A DNA stretch of 64,000 bases from Ceratothoa steindachneri (Eukaryota > Arthropoda > Malacostraca > Isopoda > Cymothoidae). Positions 1-10,215 of this stretch are shown here, piece after piece. The stretch covers positions 219,050,691-219,114,690 of the forward strand of contig OZ018317.1 in NCBI GenBank assembly GCA_963969495.1, in the 5' to 3' direction. Position numbers and translations under genes: made by a program. Position 1 is the first letter of the stretch; every line of letters begins with the position of its first letter. The notes beneath the pieces were generated by a model, which saw only the letters and a list, made by a program, of their open reading frames with translations, was not told where the DNA came from and did no database searches.

Positions 1-1370
1 CATGAGTTTACCGACTATCGGAGTCAGACTGATAGGTCAGTAGTTTGACAGTTGGCTACGGTCTCCTTTCTTGAAGATAGGAGTCACCTCCGCCTCACGC
101 CAGTCTCTAGGAACGCATTCGGTCCGGATTGACATGTTGAAGATTGCGCTCAGGTGTCGTGACACTTTATCGCGCACTTATTTTAACACTTTAGGTAAAA
201 CCCATCAGAGCCAGGTGACTTATTTGTCATTAGGTCAGTGATCTTCTTTTTTATTTCCCCTTCTGTGAAGTCCATATCCTCCAGCTCCCCCCCCCCTCCC
301 CGAGTAGGAATCTATTGGCTGGGGGATGGGACCACACTATTCAGTAAACACTCTCGTTGAGGAGGTTAGCATTTTCTGATATGAATGCTTTAATGCCCCC
401 TCCTCATTTCTCAAAGGGCCAATCGTTCGACGGATTGGTTTACGGCTGCTCACATATCCAAAAAACTCCTTGGGATTCTCTTTACAGAGTCTTGCCACTC
501 AGAGTTCCTCAGACCGCTTAGCCGCCCTTATGCTGGACTTCACTCTCCTGGCTAACCTCCGATATTCGTCAAAGTCACCCGAGATCTTTGATTGCCGGTA
601 CACAGTTCTCTTCTCCCTAAGCAGTTGGCCGATTTCTCAATTAAACCACTTTGGTTGAACAGAAGACCGACGGGGACATTTCAGAGGGATGAAACATGAT
701 TGAAGACTCATGAATGTGGTTTTTAAACTGTTCCACGAGTCTTCAACAACATCGCACACTTCTAGCCTCGCGTCAGTCAGTCCAGCGTAAAGACCTGCAA
801 AGTCTGCTCTATTCAAATCAAGTTTCCTTGATTTACTAGTTGCAAGCCCTGCCGTCGCGACTTTGACTACAAATCTAATTAGTCGGTGGTCACTGCCACC
901 CAACTCTTCATCAACAGAGAGGTCCTCAACGATGTCATCCTCAGAGGTGAAAACCAAGTTGAGGATATTGTCTCCTCTCGTTGGCTCTCTCACCCATTGA
1001 GTCAGGAACTTGTTGTTCGCGAACTCCAGGAGTAGTGCGTTCTCGCCACAGGGTTCTCTGGTTTCCCAGTCAACTTGTGTGTTGAAATCACCCATGACGA
1101 TACACACTCTGTCTTCGACAAGTTCTCCTAGTAGCTGGTACAGATCCCTGTCCTTTTCAACGAGTTGGGCAGGAGGTCTATAAAGCACCAGGGTCCTGTA
1201 TTTGGCAGGACCCTATCTCTAGGTCAACACCTACTAGTTCATGGTCGGATATGATGTTGCAATCCGTCGAGTTGAGAGTATCCTTGACATACAACATCAC
1301 ACCGCCACCCTCTCTGTCTGGCCTATCTTTCAGGAAGAGCTGGTAACCGGGAATCGTGAATTCACCTTCA
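1..1370 (-). pseudogene. LINE remnant (CR1/L2-like): endonuclease plus start of RT
   Basis: Read on the minus strand this is an apurinic-like endonuclease followed by the first part of a reverse transcriptase. The EN starts near 1355 with IPGYQLF, then GGGVMLYVKD near 1300. The main open stretch (637-1188) shows YRPP, the catalytic GDFN (near 1095), LNLVFTSEDD and the terminal GGSDHRLIRF. Between 640 and 260 the linker is broken. From about 240 to 1 the RT fingers are seen in pieces (NKSPGSDG, then a REAEVTPIFKK-like segment). The order EN then RT and the SDH box are typical of CR1/L2 LINEs. The element runs off the left edge and is interrupted by stops, so it is a dead fragment. The clade call is by motif similarity only. 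Confidence 0.8.
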
Positions 1371-1995
1371 AAATCTCGTAGAATTTTGCTTGCTCGCTCT
1401 CTTCGCTACCATGGATAAAAGTGAGGTAAATATGTAGATTATCGGCGCGAACGATGGGACGTACTATTTTGTCTGTGTTCCAAAATGTTTCACGTTTTTG
1501 GAGTACATTTAAGTTGACGGCTTATGTGGGGGTAAACGCAATGGGGGGACTACACTACGATGATCCTGAGTTTCATTAAATTGAGGGGGGGGGGGTCTGG
1601 GGGGCACAGCCCCCCAGTATATAATCCTAATTGTTTATAGAATAATAATTCGAAAAGGACTCAAACACGCATGAATATTCCGACACGAGTGAATGATAAT
1701 ATTTACACACAATTTTTTTTTCCGGCCGGGCCGCTAATCTACATATTTACCAAAAGTGATACCCCCAATCAATTTCCTTAAAATTAAAATCCCCACATAT
1801 GAGGACTTGCTTCATATTGGAGTTCTCATTCAATATTCTCATTGTACTACCTAGGTGAGTTGGGTGGTCTGTAGCTACACCCCAGGAGAATTTTGTTCCC
1901 TCCTATTCAACTATTGATTGAATGGTTTTAATGTTTTTCCAAGTATCACTGATGAGGGTCAGCTCATCAGTGGGGGGGGGGGCTACGATGATCCG
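1371..1995 (-). pseudogene. second LINE endonuclease fragment, split by a MITE
   Basis: On the minus strand, 1760-1990 encodes an EN segment with the catalytic block ICGDFNFKEIDWG (near 1765-1800), preceded by a TMRILNENSNMKQ-like stretch. It continues on the other side of the MITE at 1424-1371 as FIHGSEESEQAKFYEIL. It cannot belong to the neighbour at 1-1370, because in one element GDFN follows, not precedes, the IPGYQLF segment. Two related LINE scraps therefore abut near 1370. An in-frame stop and the small size show it is non-functional. Confidence 0.7.
1425..1751 (+). mobile_element. MITE, copy 1 (327 bp, 8-bp TSD)
   Basis: A short non-coding element with terminal inverted repeats that begin GGTAAATATGTAGATTA on both ends (17 perfect bases, then two mismatches over the next eight). 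It is flanked by a perfect 8-bp target duplication, aaaagtga, at 1417-1424 and 1752-1759. The interior holds a G-run (about 1577-1590) and no useful ORF, so it must be mobilised in trans. An 8-bp TSD is characteristic of hAT-type DNA transposons, but Merlin and P elements are also possible and the TIR does not start with the common hAT sequence. It lies inside a LINE endonuclease. A second copy in inverted orientation is at 9324-9643. Confidence 0.92.
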
Positions 1996-2289
1996 GAGAT
2001 TTCAATCATTTGGGGGAAAATCGCCATAACCTTCGTCCACATAGATTTCAGCTCAGAAAAATAGCCCAAAATAAGCTAGGACTCGGATACGGCCATACTC
2101 TACACAATTACCCGAAATTTCATCAAAATCTGAGATGGTGAGGTGGAGAGTATTGGACCACTTGACATGGAATGACCCAGTGGCCAAGGCTGCAAATGAA
2201 ATTAAAGTGTGTTATGGTGTCACCCACATGACTGCCATGGCTAGAACTGTTAGAGCCGTGTCAACCATATATGGCTGACATAGCAGTCA
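1996..2289. other. unassigned; short block resembling the MITE interior
   Basis: No coding signal was found. A G-run at about 1972-1982 is followed by CTACGATGATCCGGAGATT, close to a segment of the MITE interior (CTACGATGATCCTGAGTTT, near 1555). The remainder (2020-2289) is not recognised. Confidence 0.4.
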
Positions 2290-2460
2290 AAGAAAAGGTA
2301 TCCTAGCACCCTATTTGTTCTATTTTTTGCCTCAATACACTGCTTTGAAAACTTCAGTGACCTATCTACTACTACGCCTAAGTCCTTCTCATCCTCAACT
2401 GAATTCAGCCAAATGCCCATCCACTTCATATCTAAATTCCCTAAAAAAGATATTCTAGTA
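2290..2460 (-). pseudogene. CR1-like RT C-terminal fragment
   Basis: The minus strand encodes a short piece of the region after the RT palm. MKWMGIWLNSVEDEKDLGV is followed by a VDRSLKFSKQCIEAKNR-like stretch and RVLGYLF. This 'KDLGV...SLKFS.QC' block is the usual thumb signature of CR1/L2-type LINEs. Both ends are cut off. It sits directly against the 3' tail of the longer LINE at 2480-6860 and is probably older DNA into which that element inserted. Confidence 0.65.
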
Positions 2461-2720
2461 TACAGTCTTTCTAAAAATTGAGTGAAAATGATTGAGTGAT
2501 TGATTTAATCTGTTTTATAGGTGCTGAAACCCTATAAGGATTATTGGCACCGTGAAATTACAGTCAAGATAGTCACCATCACCTCTTCAGTCTAGGGACT
2601 CCACTCCTAGACACTCAAGAATAAAGAGAAAGGTGGAGTCTGTTACTTACTTGTTGTGAAGTTTCTCGGCCACGCTCCATTCACTGATGCGATTGCTCAT
2701 CGTAGCTGCCCTCAAACAAT

Positions 2721-5621
2721 TTAGCACTTGTAGTCTTGTCTAACAGTGCTATCTTCCAAGTTGTAACACTCCCTGAACAGGTGTGTTTTCAGGGACTTCT
2801 TGAAGGACTTGATGTTGACACTTTCTTTCACGCTAATAGGTAGTTTGTTATAGAGCCTTGGTGCACTCATTTTGAATGCTCTGAAGCAAAATTCATGGTT
2901 ACACCGTGGCTCATTCAATTGGTTTAGTATGACATATTGGTATCTACATGGAAATCTACCAATAAGTCTCTCATATATTGAGGCTTTCCATGGTTCAAAG
3001 CCTGGTATACCATTACACACAGTTTATATATTATTCTTGCTTTAATTGGCAACCAGTGCAGATCAATTAAGGCTGGAGTAATACTTTCACAGATTGGCAA
3101 ACCCTTTATCAGTCGTGCTGCTCTATTCATCATGAGTTGCAATTTCCGAAGCAAGTAGTTTGGTAGCCCATAGTATAGAGAATTGCAATAGTCCAGTTTA
3201 GTGATCACATGATTATGAATTAACATCTTTGTTGTTTTTGAATCAAGATACTTTCTAACAAAAGCAATGTTTCTCAGATGATAGGCACATATTCTCACGG
3301 TCTGATTTATCTGGCTTTTGAATGACAGTTCACTATCAACCAGGACTCCCAGATCCTTCACTTCAGTATTTACAACCATGTCATTTCCGTTAATACTGAG
3401 CCTTTGAATGCCCAGTCTACCAAGGTCTGTTCTTCTGCCAACCAATAAACACTCAGTTTTCTGCTCATTTAATTTCAATTGTTTATGCTCCATCCATTTT
3501 CCAACATCCCTTAACAGACTGCTAATTTTCTCCTCAGCATGCACTACATCATTCAGTGTCAGATAGAATTGAGTGTCATCAGCAAACAACTTAAAACTTA
3601 CTCTGTGATCAGTTAAAATTTTTGAAAGTTCAATGGTATATATGCAAAAAAGTATCGGGCCTAATACACTTCCCTGAGGGACACCCCTCTCAAGAGGCTT
3701 AACTCAAGAGAATTCACTATGAATCTGCACACGATAAGTTCTGTTTGTAAGATAACTTTGCAGATAGGACAATGCATTACCTTCAATACCAATGGTTTTA
3801 CAGTCATTTAATAGCAGCTCATGTACAACAGTGTCGAATGCAGCACTCAGGTCAAGCAGAATTAGAATACCACACTTCCCATTGTCCATTTGCACGAGTA
3901 AATCATTTATCACAGAGCACAGTGTTGTTTCCGTGGAGTAAAGTCTTCGGTATGCTGACTGGCTGTCCGGAAGAGCATGTGTTACACTCAAGTGATCCCA
4001 TATTTGATCAAGGATCACACTTTCAATCACTTTTGACAGAAACGTTAAGTTTGAGACAGGCCTGAAAGAGCTCAAGCATTGCGAGTCTAGGCTTCCCTTG
4101 ATTATCGTCTTTACAATCGCTTTCTTTTCTGACTGTGGAAATACATGATCATTTATGCTGCAGTTCACAATGTCAACAAAGATATCTAAAATTTTGTCAA
4201 AGTTATTACTATGCACTATTTCACGCACTGGCAGAGGATCATTTTCACAGTGAGTTTGTTTAATCCTCGTAACAATGGATTTTAGAGTGTTCAAGTTTAT
4301 CACAGTGAAGTCAGTTAATCTGGAATCAGGAGTTTCTGCTCTAACACTGTCATATATCACTTTCACTAAAACTATTTACAATAGTATTTATTTTATTACA
4401 GAAGAAATCAGAAAAATTATTTGCCAATGTTGCGTCAGGAACACCTTCAGGTAATTTGTTTCCCTTCTTATTTCCTGTTAGGCTGTCAAGCACCACATAT
4501 AATTTGTTCATATCTGATCCAGCCTCCACTGTTTTAGTCTTATAATATTCTTGTTTTCTCTTCACTATTACTTTTTGCTCAGCATTTCGAGCTCTTTTAT
4601 ATTGTTCTCTCACCTCTTGTGTCCGTTTATGTCGCCAAAGTCTTTCATATTTCTTTTTTTTCTGTTTAGCCCTTAGAGTATCTGCATTAAACCATGGTGC
4701 ACTATCAACTATAACTATATCCTTTTGAACAACCGGGCACATATCTTCATATTTTTCTTCCGCAACATTGTTGTACAAGTTTGTAAGACACGCGCTACAT
4801 TCTGCTGTTTTTCTAGCATGAATACAATTATTATGTTTATTTACACTTAGTTCATTGTTAATCTCCATTATTAGCAAATGTGGCTCAAAATTCCGTTTGG
4901 ACCTGTATGTGATTGTTTTTGTGAGCCTTTGTTTGGTAATGATAGGTATAGTAAATATAATAAGTTTATGTACCAGTGAAATACAGCATACCTCGTCAAC
5001 ATACAGTCCTTCTATCATATCATTGTCTTTATTAGTAAACACCAAGTCCAATGTATGACCACCTTCTGAAGTTGCACTATTTACTTTATTAATCATATTG
5101 AAAAAATCCATGAGATCCACAAAGTTAGTAGCTTGGCGATCAGTAGGAACATCCACCCAGAGGTTAAAATCGCCAAAGATAAAAGTGTTCGCACTAACCA
5201 TGTCAATAGTTTCCATATACAGTCTGAAATCATCCATAAATAAACTAACACTTGAACTCGGGGGTCTATAGACGACAATGAAAATACACTTTCTACCACC
5301 AATCTCGCAGCCCACCTGCATATGTTCAAAACTACCAAACCTCGCCGATTTACATAGTTTAATTTTTTTGACACTATTTCTAAGAAAAATCCCCACACCA
5401 CCTCCTTTCTTATTGTTCCGTGGAATGTGCATAAAAGTATGTGTCAAAGGAGTCATTTCACTGATCTTAGCTGTATCATGTTGGCCGAGCCATGTCTCAG
5501 TCACTGCTAATAAGTCATATTTATTATCATTAATCAGATCACGAAGTTCGAAAGTTTTATTCCCCACTGACTGGACGTTTAACAACCCTCCCTTTATCTT
5601 GATTAGAGAACTAGAATCCAT
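2721..5621 (-). pseudogene. family D ORF2: endonuclease and reverse transcriptase
   Basis: The longest intact piece (5621-4350, 423 aa) is the endonuclease: LLAVTETWLGQHD near the N-terminus, GGGVGIFLRN, VVYRPPSSS, then FGDFNLWVD and TLDLVFTNKDND. The usual SDH box near the end is degraded to SLVHKLI. A frameshift leads to 4366-3704, the RT fingers and palm (FRPVSNLTFLSK, LDLSAAFDTV, YLQSYLTNRTYRVQI). Another shift leads to 3589-2924 with the catalytic FADD near 3580 and the KDLGVLVDSELSFK thumb. The last part (3020-2721) is in a third frame and ends at 2721. At least three frameshifts and the lost histidine box mean no activity. Confidence 0.85.
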
Positions 5622-6835
5622 GATCAGTGAGATTACGCACCTTTTCTATCTCACTCAGAAGGATTGGACATTTTTTATCTGTACACGAGTGATTTAAGTC
5701 TTGTCTATTTGATCTCTCACAATTTATACATTTTTTCGCTTGTATCTGACACTCCCTTGAAACATGTGTTCCTGCACATTTGTAACAAATAGGCGCCTCA
5801 CCATTTCTCTTTGCATTGCACCTGTCCTCGGTGTGTCCAAATTTCTGACAAAAGAAACAAGCCAATGCGTGATACCTGTCTCTAATTTTGTACACTCCCC
5901 ATTGTAATTTCAATTTATCATTATATTTATATAAAGCCGCTCGCACTTCAGGATCACATTTAAAGATGTAGTGTTCTGTACCACCAGCCGCCGGTTTAAT
6001 AAATAACAACTTAATCTTTGTTTTGACATTCGCAATGCTTTGCAGACACTCATTTTTATTTATTAAGCTAGTAACTATCTCATTCTTGGACTCCTCACTC
6101 TCACCCTTGGATTCTTCTTTCAGAACGTTACAGAGCATCACTTTTGGTGTTATCTTGTTTACACTGTTAGTTTCAACATTCTGAACATCTCTTAGCCTAT
6201 TTATCGCATTGTTTAGGGATTCTTCTGTGCCAAAGTTCATAACAATGTTCCCACCAGAGGTGAATTTTGAATCTTGAATTTGCACACCCTTTAATGCTTC
6301 AGATATTTCAGCAGTTTTGCTTGTTGCTTTTTCATTTTCAGTTGTAGCCTTCAATACAAGCAGGTTCTTTCTTTTTCCTTCCCCTTGACAACACTTCTGA
6401 CCACGCAGGCTCCACACTAGGGCCAGAGTCAATTGACGTTTGAGTGGCATCAGCAGATAGGCCTATTGCACCAACAACATTTGTCACACCGCCATCGACT
6501 TCATTCAATTCTTGCTTCACTACTCATATTTCACTGCTCAGTTCACTAAACTTATCCATGAAAGACTTCTTGATCTTCTCAAAACAATCTTTAAACATTT
6601 GTTCATGATTAATTTTCTTAAGGGCCTTAAATTCCGCTAGGCAAGTTGAACAGACCCATGAAACACTTTCAATATTAGCAGATTTTAGCCCCTCCAAAAA
6701 CACACACTTTAGATGGTACCATGATTCGCAAGTACCACAGCCAATCCATTTGTTCTTATTATTTTGCTCTTTATCACTGTTACAGGCTCCACAAATATCG
6801 CCTGCACCTGAATCATCACTACTAGTGTCCCCCAT
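5611..6835 (-). pseudogene. family D ORF1: PHD finger, RRM-like region, zinc knuckles
   Basis: ORF1 is the RNA-binding partner of ORF2 in the retrotransposition particle. It starts at 6835 with a PHD-type zinc finger (CGACNSDKEQ, then WIGCGTCESWYHLKC and WVCSTC). A short charged, coiled-coil-prone segment follows (KINHEQMFKDCFEKIKKSF). The middle (about 6300-5900) resembles an RRM-like fold. The C-terminus holds zinc knuckles: CFFCQKFGHTEDRC near 5850, CYKCAGTHVSREC near 5770 and KCINCERSN near 5730. An in-frame TGA at 6524-6526 and a frameshift around 6340-6450 break the frame. It ends with TAG at 5611, eleven bases past the ORF2 start. Confidence 0.8.
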
Positions 6836-6860
6836 TGTTATTTCTTCCCCACAAGGCCTA

Positions 6861-6995
6861 AGTCTCCGGCACTAATTAATGAGCCAAGGGAGAAACAATT
6901 GATCGGAAAACCTCAAATGGGCTTTCTATAATTAAAACTCCTCAAAAAAATCTTGAAAAAGCTTTTGGATCATCATTTGCATTTTTCTATTTGTG
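6861..6995. other. junction between two LINEs; no gene seen
   Basis: A-rich and mixed sequence between the 5' end of the CR1-group element and the 3' UTR of the I-like element. It may include the 5' UTR of the former. No ORF or repeat could be assigned. Confidence 0.4.
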
Positions 6996-7431
6996 ACCAG
7001 ACTTCATCTGGTGGATGTTTTGACTGGAGCAAGCAGCCTTCTAGGACTTATAGTATGCTCCGCAATTCTAATTTAAATTTAAATGCCCAGGTCTTATGCT
7101 AAGGCATATAGGCTCCCTTATCTGGGTCAGGACAATGGCCAACAAGGTGGCTTAGGCCTTTTGTATTATTAATATATATGTTAGACTTCACTTTTTTTCT
7201 TGTGCTATGCTGGTGTTAGTACTCTTTTCCTCTTCCTCCCAAATTCCCCTATAAGTTCCTTTGTTTTATTTATATATTCCTTTTTTTAACGAAATAGGCC
7301 TATTATTTATTCCTATTCCTCTATGCCAACAGTTACACAATTATGTATACAAATACTCATATCTATATATGTACATAAATGGATATACAAACTGGAAAAA
7401 AAATAATAATAAAAAAATAAAATAAAATAAA

Positions 7432-8287
7432 TTAAATGTGTCTATATAATGATGTATCTCTTAGAAACTTTAGTACTAGTTCAAATGGGACTGAGGAATT
7501 TAGGACAGTAGCATATGAAAATCTTAGGTTGTTTTCCAAGCAGAAATTTAATAAGGGGTTCTGACTTAAAGCATATTCAGGGCATTGAGTTATAGCATGT
7601 TCTGGGGTAAGTTGTGTATTGCATTTTCCACAAAAGTGGAAAAGTGATGGATCAAAGAAGTAGCCATGGGATAGTCTACTGCAACCTAATCTTAGTCTAG
7701 TTAGTACGATACTGTCACAACGTGACATTCTATAAGGTCTGTTATTGTTTAAATTAGGAATGATTTGGGGGAGAAGGCCAATATTTTGGGACCATTCATT
7801 TTGCCAGAGGTTGAAGACTGAGGGCTGCAGCATGCCTATCATTTCTGATACGGAGAACCCCAGGTGTGTCGTATTAGCATTGTGTAGTGCTGCTTTAGCT
7901 GCTGTGTCAACCACTTCATTATCTTTTATACCTGCATGACTAGGAACCCATAAAAAAAACAGCTTCCAGGTTGATTTTATGTATATAGTTAATTATACGG
8001 TGGATTAAGTAGTGACTTTTTTGTTCTTTCACAGCTAGCAAACTTGATAGGGAGTCTGAAACTATGAGTAGTTTACAGTTGTCTAGCTTTTGATTTATGT
8101 ACTTGAGTGAACTCAATATTGCATATAACTCAGCAGTAAATATAGAGCAGTGATGGGGCAGTTTGAAGGTCTTTATGGTTTCCCTCCAGCTAAAAGCACA
8201 TGCTACTCCTTCATTACTTTTGGAACCATCTGTGAAAGTTACATTAAAACCTGAGGATTTATATAACTCAATTAATTCTAAGGACAA
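7432..8287 (-). pseudogene. RNase H domain and C-terminal region of the I-like LINE
   Basis: RNase H removes the RNA strand during element replication. 8287-7940 shows the first catalytic block FTDGSKSNEG, then FTAELYAIL (catalytic E) and VSDSLSSLLAV (catalytic D). A run of eight A's near 7952 causes a frameshift. The next piece (7914-7432) carries the last catalytic aspartate in DTAAKAAL, preceded in another frame by a PSHAGIKDNE-like stretch. It then has a cysteine-histidine segment, FHFCGKCNTQLTPEHAITQC, commonly found after RNase H in this group. It ends RYHI at 7432. Confidence 0.85.
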
Positions 8288-8318
8288 TGTTTGATAAATA
8301 CATGAAGGAGTGTTGTTC

Positions 8319-10215
8319 TTAGGGTATGCAGTTAATGAGAGGTACTTTAGTTAGTGTTATATAGCAGTTAGATATTTTTATGGTGTTTAAATCAATGGGG
8401 TCATATCCTAAGTTCATTATATATTTTTGAATCCAACCACAAAAAGGTTTTGGATGAGGCCGAAGGTCATAGAAATTATACCAAAAGAATTGTAAAATAT
8501 ATATACGTGTGGGGTGATTTGCAATACTGAGTACTTTAATACCATATCTTAGCCCTAGCAATATTCTAAGAAATTTAAGAGGCATTATATTAGCTTCTGC
8601 CTCTAAAAAATCAACTCTGGTACAATTTAATGCACCTATAGCTAGTCTAATACACTTAAATTGTATTCTATCAAGTTTTAATAGGTTGCTTTCTGATGAT
8701 GTATTGTATAGGAAAGAGCCATAGTCTATTTTGCTTCTAACAAGGGATTTATATATATGTAATAGATGCATTCTATTTGACCCCCAGTTTGTATTTGCAA
8801 GATATTTTAGGAGCAAAATGCTAGATTTACATTTCTCTATTAATGACGTAATATGAGCTGTCCAAGTTAGTCCCTGATCTAATACCATGCTGAAGTATTT
8901 ATGAGTTTGCATGTAATTAATAGGGTAATTTAATATTATCAGCTCTGGCAAGTTATGTTTCCTAGGGCGTTTTGTAAAAATTATACACTTAGTTTTAGTA
9001 GGAGAAAAGGTGGTGCCCAATTTTTGTGACCAGTCAGATATAGAATCCATGATTTTTTGCATCTGGTTGTGCATTTGATCCAAGTTTTCACCAGATAGCC
9101 ACACTGCAATATCATCAGCGTACAAGGCATGGTTTATGTCTAAATTTTTGAATAAATCATTTAACATGATTGAAAATAGGAGTGGACTTATAACGCTGCC
9201 CTGTGGTAAGCCGATTTGTACAGCAAATTTTTCTAAAGGGAGATTAGCTATAGAAACTCTTATAATTCTAGAGGAAATGAAATTTTTAATAAAGTTGGGG
9301 AGGTGGCCATGTAAACCCATCTTGGTAAATATGTAGATTAGCGGCCCGGCCAGAAAAAAATTTGTGTGTAAATATTATCGTTCACTCGTGTCGGAATATT
9401 CATGCGCGTTTGAGTCCTTTTTGAATTATTATTCTATAAACAATTAGGATTATATACTGGGGGGCTGTGCCACCCAGACCCCCCCAATTTAATGAAACTC
9501 AGGATCATCGTAGTGTAGTTCCCCCATTGTGTTTACCCCCACACGAGACGTCAACTTAAATGTACTCCAAAAACATGAAACATTTTGGAACACGGACGAA
9601 ATAGTATGTCCCATCGTTCGCGCCGATAATCTACATATTTACCCCCATCTTGTATAGTTTTTTATAAAGACCATGGTGCCAAATGGTATCATATGCTTTT
9701 TCAATGTCCAGAAAGATTGCCATTACATATTTATTGCAGAGGAACGCTTCCCTTATGTCACATTCTAAGCGTACCAAACTATCCATAGTTGAGAAGTGCT
9801 TTCTGAATCCACTTTGGTAGTATGATAAGTACTTTTTTTCATTAAGGTATTTCTGTAATCTAATGGTCAATATGCTCTCTAATGTCTTGCATAAGCAACT
9901 TGTCAAGGCTATAGGGTGGTAAGAAGATGGTTCTTGACTTGGTTTCCCTGGCTTTAAAATAGGGATGAGTAAACTCTCTTTCCATGTATCTGGATAGGCA
10001 TTATTTAGAAATAGGTGATTGTAGAAATTTAAGAGATTATGTTTATTTAGGTTACTAAAATTTGCTAGGAAGGGATATATTATGTCATCCATGCCAGGAG
10101 AGCTTGGTTTGTTTTGGGGAATAGCTTTTTCTAATTCATATAATGTAATTGGGCAGTTATATTCCTCATTGTTAGATACCCCAAATGAAATTTCACTAAA
10201 TTCAGCCTCCACCAT
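8319..10215 (-). pseudogene. I-like reverse transcriptase, split by the MITE
   Basis: Upstream part (10215-9644): SSPGMDDIIYPFL, LLIPILKPGKPS, YHPIALTSCLCK and the palm motif FLDIEKAYDTIWHHGLY. Downstream part (9323-8319, 333 aa with its start): NFISSRIIRVSI, GLPQGSVISPLLFS, the catalytic ALYADDIAVW (near 9110-9125) and the thumb, ending before RNase H. The two halves sit on either side of the MITE and meet in frame when the MITE and one copy of its 8-bp duplication are ignored. The catalytic aspartates are intact. ALTSC with a preceding YHPI replaces the more usual RPI. Confidence 0.88.
9324..9643 (-). mobile_element. MITE, copy 2 (320 bp, 8-bp TSD)
   Basis: Same element as at 1425-1751 in reverse orientation. 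Its ends read GGTAAATATGTAGATTA inward from both sides. Perfect 8-bp target duplications, cccatctt, lie at 9316-9323 and 9644-9651. The interior is largely collinear with copy 1, including the G/C run and a CTACGATGATCCTGAG core, with scattered substitutions and small indels. It interrupts the RT of the I-like LINE between the palm motif A and the GLPQG box. No ORF is present. Confidence 0.93.

Larger units (their letters stand above)
2470..6860 (-). mobile_element. CR1-group LINE, nearly full length (family D)
   Basis: A minus-strand non-LTR retrotransposon of about 4.4 kb with ORF1 (6835-5611), ORF2 with EN and RT (5621-2721) and a 3' UTR ending near 2480. It moves by target-primed reverse transcription. 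ORF1 and ORF2 overlap by 11 bp in different frames. The 3' UTR contains GGTGC...GCACC arms around CCTATAAGG (2520-2552), a likely stem-loop of the type 3' ends of CR1/L2 elements carry. It ends in an imperfect short repeat (AATCA-rich on the minus strand). Several frameshifts and one stop show it is dead. Daphne, Crack or CR1 clade membership cannot be settled by eye. Confidence 0.85.
6996..10215 (-). mobile_element. I-like LINE with RNase H, 5' truncated
   Basis: A minus-strand element of which RT, RNase H, the region after it and a 3' UTR (7431-6996, no ORF) remain. The domain order RT then RNase H is the mark of the I group of LINEs (I, Nimb, Loa, Ingi and relatives). The endonuclease and ORF1 are missing beyond 10215, which fits 5' truncation during target-primed reverse transcription. 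A 320-bp MITE (9324-9643) sits inside the RT. Homopolymer frameshifts make it a relic, but codons around the MITE are well kept, so the MITE arrived while the copy was fairly young. Confidence 0.82.
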
